Of a stretch of DNA of 64,000 nucleotides, positions 22,204 through 30,147 are shown one piece after another. The notes below the pieces were generated by a model. That model worked only from the letters and a program-made list of their open reading frames with translations, made no database searches and was not told the DNA's origin. The translations under genes and the position numbers were made by a program. Origin of the DNA: Amaurobius ferox (Eukaryota; Arthropoda; Arachnida; Araneae; Amaurobiidae); the NCBI GenBank assembly GCA_951213105.1, contig OX578142.1, forward strand, positions 5,720,649 through 5,784,648, in the 5' to 3' direction. Positions within the stretch are counted from its first letter, which is position 1. Each line of letters begins with the position of its first letter.

Positions 22204-22920
22204 ATGATAAAAATTAAAGATTACACGGAACCAGATGAGTTACCTAATCCTAAACAACATCCTTTGTTACCTAAACATCCATTTAGATTGCTTATAACAG
22301 GGCCTTCAAGATAAGGTAAAACAAATTTACTGTTAAATATGATTTATGATTTTTTAAATTTTGATGCACTATATATATGCGCAAAAGATTTATACGAACC
22401 TAAATATTCTAAATTACAAGAAAAATATACAATGTTGGAAGATATAGAAAGAGAAGATATTTTGAAATGTAAGAATATAAAGAATAAGAAAACATTATTA
22501 GAATTATATGATAAATACAAAAAAGAAGTATTCTTTTCTTCAAATGATTTTATTACTGTAGATAATTTAAATCCTACATTAAAGAATTTAGTTATTTTCG
22601 ATGATTGTGTGACTGAGAAAGATCAAAAAACCATTCAGGAACTATTTATCAGAGTTAGAAAGAAAAACGCATCCATTATTTATTTATCACAGTCTTATTA
22701 TTCAACTCCTATCAATATAAGAAAGAACTGTAATTACTTTATAGTTTTCAATCTACAACCAAAAGAAATTCAACAGATTATGAGAGAGATAGATGGTAAA
22801 TTAAGTACTGAAGAATTCAAACAAATGTATAATAAAAGTGTTCAAAAACAATACGATTTTCTAATGTTAGATTTAGTGAATCCAAAAATGAGATATAGAA
22901 AAAAATTTGATCCTATATAA
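22204..22920 (+). pseudogene. packaging ATPase (FtsK/HerA, A32-like), stop in Walker A
   Basis: The start is ATG at 22204 in TATATAAATG. The protein runs IKIKDYTEPDELPNPKQH, then a P-loop reading GPSR-stop-GKTNLL: one TAA (22312-22314) sits inside Walker A, in place of the usual small residue. The rest is open to 22920: Walker B as LVIFDD (near 22588) and a sensor-like IYLSQSYYSTP. About 238 codons, the normal size. In Polintons this ATPase is thought to drive DNA into the capsid. Only one lesion is seen. Its stop forms TATATAA with the next ATG. Confidence 0.85.
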
Positions 22921-22925
22921 ATGAA

Positions 22926-23291
22926 ATGGAAGAATATTTAGAAAAAAAGCTTTATGTTTACAGAAAGAGCAGAAATTTGTATAACAAAATAAGTATTTCA
23001 TTATCAATAAGCAAAGTCATCCTAAGTGGAACGGGTTTATCAGCTATTGCTTTTATTCCACTTGCTTGTTTAACTTTTATCGGTTGGAATATTAGATGCC
23101 GTTAATCTTGCATTAAAAATAGTAGAAAGAAAAGAAGAATATAGACATTGTTATAATTTTTATAAGGAACTCATAAATTTGTTTAAAGCTAAGGAAATGA
23201 CAGAAGAAGAAATTTATATGCGAGAAAAGGATTTCATAAATATGTAAAACAAATGCAATTGAATGGATATAAATGTATTCATCCTAAATAA
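22926..23291 (+). pseudogene. small membrane protein, frameshifted
   Basis: After MEEYLEKKLYVYRKSRNLYN comes a hydrophobic segment (GTGLSAIAFIPLACLTFIG, residues about 37-55), then a stop in this frame. One frame over continues ILDAVNLALKIVERKEEYRH, KELINLFKAKEMTEEE and, after a second shift, QMQLNGYKCIHPK before TAA at 23289. About 120 codons with one clear membrane-spanning region and a charged C-terminal half. The family is not recognised. A competing ATG at 22921 gives only six codons; the second ATG is preferred because it opens the long frame. Confidence 0.55.
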
Positions 23292-23851
23292 ATGGTGTGT
23301 AAAAAGAATATTCATATTTTTAAAGAACCAAAAGGTGAAGGTATAGTAGGTAAATTAGAGGTGGTGATATTGTTGGATGGTTACAAGATAAAATAAATCC
23401 TCCAGAAATGCATTTACCTAGATATCAATATTGTGGTCCATTTACAAAATTAAAAGAAAGATTAAAAAGAGGTGATCCTGGAATAAATAGAGTTGATAAA
23501 GCTTGTAAAAAACACGATATCGAATACAATAAAACAAAAGATACAAAACAGAGACATGTTGCTGATCAAGAATTAATAGATGATTTAAATGCAATAGAAG
23601 ATCCAACATTTCGAGAAAAATTAAATAGAGGAATTATTAAACCTATTATTAAAGCTAAAAAAACTTTTGGGTTAGGAACTTGTATAAATATGTATTGTGT
23701 CAAGTGTAAAAAGAAAACCGAAACTAAAAATTATCATGAAACTAAAAATAATAAACCAATGGGTAAAGGTATTTGTATAATTTGTGGAAGTAAAAAGAAT
23801 ACTTTTTTAGGATCAAAGAGAAAATTTTTAAAGAAACATATTATAATCTAG
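23292..23851 (+). pseudogene. phospholipase A2-like plus zinc-ribbon protein, frameshifted
   Basis: ATG at 23292 follows a stop directly (TAAATGG). After about 22 codons a frameshift near 23355 leads to an open frame with YQYCGPFTKLKERL (calcium-loop-like) and DKACKKHDIEYN (His-Asp dyad), the signature of parvovirus-VP1-type PLA2 domains that breach membranes. Residues near the C-terminus form a separate zinc ribbon, YCVKCKKKTE ... CIICGSKK, of the DUF5679 type. A TATAAATATG sits between the two parts, so the ribbon may have been a separate gene joined by loss of a stop. It ends KKHIII at TAG, overlapping the integrase start. Confidence 0.75.
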
Positions 23852-24878
23852 AAACAGGATATTGAGAAATTAATGAATTAAAAGGAAAAACATACCTAAA
23901 AAAGATGTTGAAGAATTTTTACATGAACAAGATGTATATACTAGATATAAACCTGTCATTCGTAAATTTAAAAGAAGGAGAGTATATATACCTAGTATAG
24001 ATAATCAATTTGATGCTGATTTATTATTTATTAGAAAATTTAGTAATTATATTGATGGAACAAACTATTTGTTGATAGTTATTGATGCTTTTAGTAAATA
24101 TGCTTGGATTTTCCCTATAAAAAGAGAAACAACTGAAGAAGTAGTACAAGCTTTTAAAAACATATATAAAGAATGAAATCCAAAATTCATTTTGACAGAT
24201 GAAGGAACTTAATTTACAGGAAAACAGACACAAAAATTATTCAAAGATAATAATATACATTGGTTTACAACTAAAAATAAAGAAATAAAATCTTCAATAG
24301 CCGAAATATTTAACAGAACTATCAAAGAAAAAATAATGAAATACTTGTATGATAATAACACAAAAGGATATCTTGATGTATTACCCAAATTACTTAAAAA
24401 TTATAATAATTCTTATCATAGATCTATTAAAATGACTCCTGTAGAAGCTAGAGAAAATGAATCTCAAGTTTATAAAAATTTATATAAAGAAAAAACTATT
24501 AGAAAACCAAAATATAAAATTGGAGATAAAGTTAGAATATCTAAATATAAAACAACTTTTATGAGAGGATATGACCCTACATTTACTGAAGAGATTTTTG
24601 TAGTATCTGAAGTATTAAAAACAGATCCAATTACTTATCGATTAAAAGATTTAAACAGTAAAGAAATTGAAGGAACTTTTTATGAAAATGGAATGGTAAA
24701 ATATAATAAAAAAGATGAAGTGTATAAAATTGAAAAAATCATAAAAAAGAAAGGGAATCGTTATCTTGTTAAATGGCTTGGCTATTCTGATGATTTTAAC
24801 TCTTGGATAAATAAAAATGATTTTTTATCAAAAATTGAATCGTCTAGTGTTGTAAAAGAAGATTTTCGTAGTAAATAA
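23830..24878 (+). pseudogene. Polinton integrase with chromodomain, several stops
   Basis: A retroviral-type integrase that joins element ends to host DNA. Text seen: INELKGKTYLKKDVEEFLHE, then the catalytic core with FDADLL (D1, near 24013), LIVIDAFSKYAWIFPI, LTDEGT (D2, near 24195) and SIAEIFNRTIKEKI (E, near 24295). The segment from 24336 is open to the end and finishes with a chromodomain, VYKIEKIIKKKGNRYLVKW and YSDDFNSW (near 24720-24810), which can bind chromatin marks. Breaks: TGA near 23863, TGA near 24174 and TAA near 24210. The start overlaps the upstream gene. All three acidic residues remain. Confidence 0.88.
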
Positions 24879-25291
24879 ATGAATGTTTACTTCTTTGATG
24901 GTGTTGAAATGATTGAATCGATTGATATTCCAGATTCAGATAATGAAGTAGCACATAATTTAAAGATCAAATTAATGTCTTCAGACGATAAATATTTTTA
25001 TGTTATAGATTATGAGAGTTTAAATCAAAGAAATAAGAGTAGAATTAGTTATTTTAATCGAATAAAAGGAGATATAATATTACTCAAGAAGTTGAGGAAA
25101 TGTTTTTAAAATTTTTATATTTTATGTATTATGAAAAATCGGTTAATTATTATTATTTTATGAAAAAGATTTGCGATATTTCTAAAATTGAAAATAATAT
25201 GAAGGTCCAAAGACTTTGTTATACAGTCAAGAAGAAATATGAAAAAATATGGAATGATTTCAGTGAAAATATTTTTACAATCCCCTTATAA
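24879..25291 (+). pseudogene. unrecognised Polinton protein, frameshifted
   Basis: ATG at 24879 follows GTAAATAA, the element's start pattern. The first frame (76 codons) reads MNVYFFDGVEMIESIDIPDS and SSDDKYFYVIDYESLN. Near 25085 it shifts, with EVEEMFLKFLYFMYYEK then KICDISKIENNMKVQRLCY to a TAA at 25289. About 137 codons if one gene. The second half is lysine/tyrosine-rich. The position between integrase and polymerase genes is conserved ground in Polintons, but I cannot name the family. Confidence 0.5.
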
Positions 25292-25307
25292 AAATAAATC
25301 ATAATAA

Positions 25308-25631
25308 ATGGAAGTGACAAGAATATGTACACACTGTAAGATTATGTACACACTGTAAGATTATCCGGTCGTCCATTTAGTTGCTCTAAGTCCTCTGGAC
25401 GAGCCGGACGTCATGGGGCTTTCACACTGTAAGATTATAAAACCAATAGATGATTTCTATAAACATTGTAATTATGGTAAATTTAATGGTGACAGTATTT
25501 GTAAAATTTGTAAATCTAAGATTAGTTATACGAACTATAATTGTGAATGTGGAAAACAGTATACATATCTTTATAAACATAGACATTTGAGAAGTAATTA
25601 TCATATCAAGCGAGTGGTGAAAAGTATTTAA
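25308..25631 (+). pseudogene. zinc-finger-like Polinton protein, split by micro-insertion
   Basis: The start is ATG at 25308 in CATAATAAATGG. The text EVTRICTHCK is followed, beyond the inserted DNA, by IIKPIDDFYKHCNYG, ICKICKSKISYT, CECGKQYT and KHRHLRSNYH. This gives CxxC pairs and a final His-rich finger like those of small virus and Polinton proteins. The insert at 25364-25422, its duplicated target and a 19-bp tandem copy (25326-25344 and 25345-25363) break the frame after CTHCK. Without these, the two halves would join. The role is unknown; nucleic-acid binding is the usual guess for such fingers. Confidence 0.6.
25364..25422 (+). mobile_element. micro-insertion, copy A (59 bp)
   Basis: A GC-richer 59-bp insert between two copies of CACACTGTAAGATTA (25349-25363 and 25423-25437). 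It begins TCCGGTCGTCCA, which pairs with TGGACGAGCCGGA further in with one bulge; the intervening 20-nt loop holds GCTCTAAGTCC. It ends GTCATGGGGCTTT. Copies B (27654) and C (53451) share the second half. Long direct repeats and variable 5' ends suggest retroposition of a small structured RNA. The source RNA is not recognised. Confidence 0.75.
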
Positions 25632-25649
25632 AAATATATTTCCTAATAA

Positions 25650-28161
25650 ATGGACATGCAACTCAGAACAAAGACTATTTGTGAACTCAGAAGTGTTTAA
25701 AATGTTTAAATATAAAACAACCAAAAGGTTGTAAAAAAGATGAATTAATCAGATTATTAAATAAATATATAAAAGAAACTGGAGAATATAAATATGTTTT
25801 AGTAGATTTATTAAATTTAGATATATCAAAATACTTGAAAAAAAAGAAGAAAATATTTATTAGAAAACCTGAGAAACGTAATAAAATTAAAAAAGTTTTT
25901 GATTATTTTAATTTGAAATTCGATAATAACGAATTTAAGCTGAAAAAATAAAAAAAGATTAAAACAGAAATGAATCTTAAAAAATTATTTACTCCTGATC
26001 TTACAGAACAATTGAAACAATTTATTAATGAACCTAAAAATAGGCGTAAACTTAAGACTATATTTGATTATTTTGGTTTGAAATATAAAGATGGAGAATT
26101 GGTAAAAAAAAAGGAAAGAAAGTAGAAATAGAAGTTAATCTTGAAGATTTATTTTAACCTGATTATGGAATTGTTCAAATTAGTCAAAAATATATTAAAA
26201 AATATAACACGTATAGGTATATTTATAAAATTGTAGAAATCAATGAACTTAGACCTGTACAATATCATAATATTATAAAGGATTTATTTAGAAAAGCTAT
26301 TGGAAAAGTAGAAGGAAAAGTAGATATTATAGTACACAATCCTGCATTAAGTCAACCTTTTCATCCTAAAATGATGTCAACTAGAGAGGCTTATGATACC
26401 TATTTAGATGTTTTAGCACATGAAATTGAATATAAAGAATTAGATATTAAAGGATGTACATTCGATTTTCATGTCATAGAATTACCACACGGAGGAAAAC
26501 ATCTAAAAATTCTCAAAGATGATATCGTAAACAAAAAGAGTATTTGTCAAATTAAAAATAACGATAATATATGTTTAGCTAGATCTATTGTAGTTACTCT
26601 ATCTGTTCAAAATCCTGAACTTTTATGTGAAAAATTAAACTATAAAAAACTAACTAAAAATGACATTCTATATATTAAGAAAGGAAGAAAATTACAAAAA
26701 ACATTAGCTGAAAAAATACATGAAAGGTGTGAAATTCCTTTAGAAATTTGTAATTTAGAGCATGTTAAAAAATTTGAAGAATTCTTAAATATTCAAATTA
26801 CTATATTTTGTAGAGAAAATTTTAATGAAAGAATATACAGTGGTACTTATAAAACTTTTTGTATTTACATTTAAAGAAATAGAAATAATTTTGATACCAT
26901 TACATTTGTTACAGGATTTTTAGGAAAAAAAAATTATTGTGATTACTGTAAGGTGAGTTATAAAAGAAGCGATCAACATAAATGTTTATTAAAATGTGAT
27001 AGATGTTTTAGAAAAGAAAGTAATTGCGAAGGTGATGATATCCTGTGTAATGAATGTTTTCGAAGTTTTAAACGCGAAAACTGTTTTGAAAATCATACAA
27101 ATAAATTAAAAAAATTGTCTGTTTGTGAAAGACTATGGAAATGTTTAAAATGTAAGAGAAATATCAAAAGAGATAAAAGAAAACCTGAAGATCATAAATG
27201 TGGAGAAAGACAATGAAAAACTATTTAAATATTATGTCAAAATGTTTTTAAAAATTAAATTAGAAACGGATGATGAATTAAAAAAACCAAAAGATTTTAA
27301 ATATAAAAAAGATTATGAAACATACGTTAATAATTATAAAAAGATTGTCAAAGATGAATTAGATATTGATTTAGGTGAAATAAAAGAAAATCCTGGAATG
27401 AGATTTATAGCCAAAATATGTTTAAATTCATTATGGGATAAGTTTGGATAGAGAAACAATATGAAACAAACTGAGCTGGTAATAGAGCTGGAAGACTTTT
27501 ATCGAAATATATTGAATGATAAAATTAAAGATTTGAATATGATATTTTTAAAAGATGATTGTGTACAAATGGATTATAAGATGAAAGATGAATATACCAA
27601 GAATAACTTTAATACGAATATTTATATAGCAGCTTTTACAACTAGTTCCGCTACCTTACACCTTTCTGGTAGGTCGGACGGTCTGGGTTTTAACAACAAC
27701 TAGTTCCGCTAGAATAAGATTATATAAAATGCTTGATTAACTAGGAGATAAAGTAATGTATTATGATACAGATATTATCGTTTATATTGAGGATGAAACA
27801 TAATAAAGTAAAAACAAGTTGTATGTTGGGAGAATGGACAGATGAATTAGGAGAAGATAAATATATGCCATCATGCATATCTGGAGCTAGTAAAGATTAT
27901 GGTTATATTCCTAATGATGGATCTGTAAAAGGAAAAGTAAAAGGATTTAAGATGAGTTACGAGTGTGAAACTAAGCTCAGTTTCGATGAAAGAATGAAAA
28001 CGATAACAGGTGAAATTGAACATATAGATGTAGAAATAAGTCAGTTTCAAATGCAAAAAAATAGAAATATTGAAGTGAATAAAACGAATAAAAGATACAT
28101 GTTTGGATATGATAAAAGAAGAATTTTAGATAATTGTGATACTGTACCATTTGGTTATTAA
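25650..28161 (+). pseudogene. protein-primed DNA polymerase B, broken and internally deleted
   Basis: The polymerase that would copy the element from a protein primer. ATG at 25650 is in CTAATAAATGG. The N-terminus has a SAP-like block (KQPKGCKKDELIRLL, near 25725) in a shifted frame. The region 26371-26874 is open and includes CQIKNNDNICLARSIVVTLS. A cysteine-rich stretch follows (26953-27213). After 27216 the sequence jumps to a late palm segment, so the exonuclease and first palm motif appear deleted. SLWDKFG (27430) and MYYDTD (27756) mark the late motifs; the usual Ser after DTD is missing. A micro-insertion sits at 27654. The C-terminus ends DTVPFGY at 28161. About 830 codons versus more than 1000 expected. 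Confidence 0.85.
27654..27695 (+). mobile_element. micro-insertion, copy B (42 bp)
   Basis: A 42-bp insert between perfect 16-bp direct repeats ACAACTAGTTCCGCTA (27638-27653 and 27696-27711). It reads CCTTACACCTTTCTGG, then GGTCGGACGGTCTGGGTTTT and AACA. The second half matches copies A and C; the first part differs. It interrupts the polymerase pseudogene in an otherwise readable segment. Confidence 0.75.
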
Positions 28162-28185
28162 TATTTATAAAAATGCTATTTCCTA

Positions 28186-28607
28186 CTGCTAATTATTTAA
28201 ATTTTGTCTAATACCTATTTCTCTATAAAAATTATATTCGTTTATTATATTTTCACTGTATTTAATAGTTTCATAATTTATCTTATTATTATTTAAAATC
28301 ATTCTTTATTCTAACATAATCTATATAAGGATGATCATCCTTACCTAAATTTATACCATAATGTATAAAATTTAATATATTATTTGTAATAATAATATCT
28401 TTTTTATCAAACAAAGAAATCCACATGTCTGAGAAAAAATTTCCTAAATTTAATTGATAATCTTTAGATTTTATGTAATTTATAATTTATTCTCAATTTT
28501 ATATTTATCATAGTCTATTTTCAACTGTTCTAATTGAAGATAATATAATCTTACTTCTTTTTATTATTTAACATCATAATTGCTTCTTTAAAACTGTCTA
28601 TAGACAT
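28186..28607 (-). pseudogene. Polinton gene downstream of polymerase, broken
   Basis: The minus-strand start is ATG at 28607 (MSIDSFKEAIMML), overlapping the stop of the upstream frame as TAATG. After a stop near 28555, shifted frames give QLEQLKIDYDKYKIENKL, then NLGNFFSDMWISLFDKK and NILNFIHYGINLGKDDHPY. It ends with YETIKYSENIINEYNFYREI near 28200. At least three breaks. A related fragment lies inverted at 15343-15590. Family not recognised. It is convergent with the polymerase gene. Confidence 0.5.
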
Positions 28608-28790
28608 TAATGCCACTTTTTAAAATGTAAAGTATGAAGATTCGAATTTTTAATCTCGTTTTGAATATAATCGTATAATTTAGCATTCTTATAATCCATA
28701 TGTTCATATTCAATATTATTCTGTTTTAAAAATTCTACAAATTTACTTTTTTTATTCTTTAAAAATATATCATTTTTGGTTATCGTATAA
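28607..28790 (-). pseudogene. gene 3' fragment
   Basis: A minus-strand frame of about 60 codons with no proper start. It includes KSKFVEFLKQNNIEYEHMDY, KLYDYIQNEIKN and ends HFKKWH at TAA 28609-28607. The stop overlaps the next ATG. Its upstream end, near 28790, runs into the rearranged segment at 28812. Family not recognised. Confidence 0.4.
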
Positions 28791-28811
28791 TAAATGTTGG
28801 TCTTAACTACC

Positions 28812-28910
28812 GTATAGAGAAAAACATGAAGAGATTTGTGAAGTTAAAAAAGCCTTGAAAGAATATGTTTATCTTTTTGAGACAATTAACTAACAAAGAT
28901 GAAAAATAAA
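28812..28910 (+). pseudogene. inverted copy of the 3' end of the 16804-17466 gene
   Basis: About 97 bp on the plus strand (ATAGAGAAAAACATG to ACAAAGATGAAAAATAAAT) matches the reverse complement of 16811-16916 with few differences. It encodes CEVKKALKE like the source. So part of a gene lying 2.7 kb inside the left end is also present 1.2 kb inside the right end, in inverted orientation. Either the terminal repeats were once longer or this arose by gene conversion. Confidence 0.7.
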
Positions 28911-29142
28911 TGTCTGCTGGTATAAGACTTTCTAAATATAGTTCTCATTTAGTTCAAGGCTATATCACTTCCTCTTAAGTACATTATTTGATTGACGAGT
29001 TCGTTTTATAATAGCTATTTCCGGTAGCGATTTCATTTTCTGGATCTCGGCGTAACGAAACACTTCAACCAAGGCTGGGATATCACATATATTTAAAAAC
29101 CTTTCTTCTTTATATTTTACTTATAAAAATGTGTACTAATAA
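28911..29142. other. segment of different composition, unidentified
   Basis: Within the AT-rich element, 28975-29090 is GC-richer and contains TGGATCTCGGCGTAACGAAA and CACTTCAACCAAGGCTGGG. No open frame of note crosses it. It may be a fragment of another transposon. The last 50 bp are AT-rich and lead to the next gene's ATAAATG. Confidence 0.35.
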
Positions 29143-29427
29143 ATGGAAGAGTTCAATAGACTTAGAGGTTATCCTAAAACGTTTAAATTATATGATTTAA
29201 ATCCTGGGAAATATGATCTGATATCATTGAGAAAAATTAATACTAAATATGGAGATTCAGTAATCGTAAAGTTAGATGTGGACAATGAAGAAAAAGAGTA
29301 TTACCTTGCGAAAAAACAAGCGAAACTTTCTGATGAATCATTAAATAATATCAATAAAAGAAGATTAATATTTAAGTATTCAAGTATGATTAATGATAAA
29401 TACGAATATGAATTAGAGAAAGCTTAA
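29143..29427 (+). CDS. TIR-borne small gene, right copy, 94 aa, intact
   Basis: ATG at 29143 in TACTAATAAATGG. The protein starts MEEFNRLRGYPKTFKLYDL, has KYGDSVIVKLDVDNEEKEYY in the middle and ends YEYELEKA. It is charged, with no membrane segment, and compact enough for a small folded domain. The inverted left copy (14622-14906) differs by a stop and a few substitutions. Being in the terminal repeat it is outward of the rest of the genes and reads toward the element end. Family not recognised; the Polinton origin is supported by its start motif. Confidence 0.65.
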   Translation: MEEFNRLRGYPKTFKLYDLNPGKYDLISLRKINTKYGDSVIVKLDVDNEEKEYYLAKKQAKLSDESLNNINKRRLIFKYSSMINDKYEYELEKA

Positions 29428-29559
29428 TCATTTTTTAATATATTAGCGGGCTCAGGTCCTCTTTTTTAAATTTTGAAAGATATGAGTTTTTAAAGATTAT
29501 GAAGAATGGATGTATTTATAAAAATTTTCTTAAGATTTTTCTTTAATTGTATCATATTT

Positions 29560-29583
29560 AGGTGGGGAAATGTTTCCCCACCT
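29560..29583. other. perfect 11-bp-stem hairpin, right copy
   Basis: AGGTGGGGAAA, a 2-nt TG loop, then TTTCCCCACCT. The flanks (TAATTGTATCATATTTAGG on the left, CTGAAAATTTATTATTA on the right) match those of the left copy at 15260-15283 in the same orientation. Survival of perfect pairing here, in a decayed element, is notable. Its function is unknown. Confidence 0.6.
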
Positions 29584-30072
29584 GAAAATTTATTATTATA
29601 TATAAAATTTAATATATTAGAGGGAGGTCCTATTTTTTAAATTTGACATTTTCATATTTTTATAATTCTTTTTAATTTTATAAAAAATGTTTAGATAGTG
29701 GGGATTTAAAAGGCGGGGTCTCAATCCCACCCTTTAAAAACAGAGCATTTTTAATTTAAATCTATAATTTTTAATATATTAGAGGGCTTCCATTCATTTG
29801 GAAGTCCTCTTTTTTCAAACATTTATTTTAAAATCATGTTTTTAATATCAATCTCTAATATATTTGATATTATTTTCTTTCATATATTCAAAGATTTTGA
29901 TAGATTTGGTCTCATTTTTAAGTCAAAATGTATGAAATTTTAGAGTCCTAAAACACTCTTGATTTTTGATTTTTTAAAAAATACTCATTTTTGAATGATT
30001 TTATGCATATTTGAATGATTTTATGCATTTTTGGTCTTAAGAGGTTGTCCTGGATTTTAAAAATTGGAGGGA

Positions 30073-30147
30073 AGTATTAGTATATGGGGTGGACTATGGA
30101 ACAAAATGACATAGTCATTTTGTTCCAGAGTTTGCCCATATACTACT
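30073..30147. other. terminal hairpin of the Polinton right end
   Basis: An outer inverted repeat (AGTATTAGTATATGGG and CCCATATACTACT) surrounds a perfect inner stem of 13 bp: GGAACAAAATGAC (30098-30110), 3-nt loop, GTCATTTTGTTCC (30114-30126). The left tip lacks the same inner stem. It could be a transposition end structure or an independent small palindromic insert at the tip. Confidence 0.6.

Larger units (their letters stand above)
14142..30147. mobile_element. Maverick/Polinton, decayed copy
   Basis: A 16-kb self-replicating DNA transposon of the Maverick/Polinton class with virus-like gene content. It holds, on two divergent strands, the diagnostic set: protein-primed DNA polymerase B, retroviral-type integrase, packaging ATPase, adenain-type protease, major and minor capsid proteins. 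The left tip begins AGTAGTGTATATATG (14142) and the right tip ends CATATACTACT (30147), matching the AGTAG tips usual for the class. The 6-bp target duplication expected is not seen (TAAGAG versus TATATC). It sits inside satellite A. Nearly all genes carry stops or frameshifts, so this copy cannot act on its own. Confidence 0.93.
29428..30147. repeat. Polinton right terminal region
   Basis: From the stop of the TIR gene to the right tip. The first 30 bp mirror 14590-14622. A perfect 11-bp-stem hairpin lies at 29560-29583. CTTTAAAAACAGAGCATTTT at 29742 is in direct orientation relative to the left-end copies. The last 75 bp hold a second hairpin (see 30073-30147). No coding capacity. Confidence 0.6.

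Noticed and set aside
22204..24215. Alternative genetic code (TAA or TGA read as amino acids) in the Polinton
   Set aside because: Frameshifts and deletions are present in the same genes, TAA still ends intact genes, and the stops fall at varied residues. Ordinary decay explains it.
23830..24878. An endogenous retrovirus integrase
   Set aside because: No reverse transcriptase, protease of retroviral type or LTRs are nearby. The gene lies in a Polinton gene order.
25364..25422. Hammerhead ribozyme in the micro-insertion
   Set aside because: A GTCC-loop-GGAC stem and a following GTC are suggestive, but the CTGATGA and GAAA core sequences are missing in all three copies.
14142..30147. An integrated giant virus or virophage in place of a Polinton
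   Set aside because: Terminal repeats, AGTAG tips, the retroviral-type integrase with chromodomain, a protein-primed polymerase and a size of 16 kb fit Polintons best.
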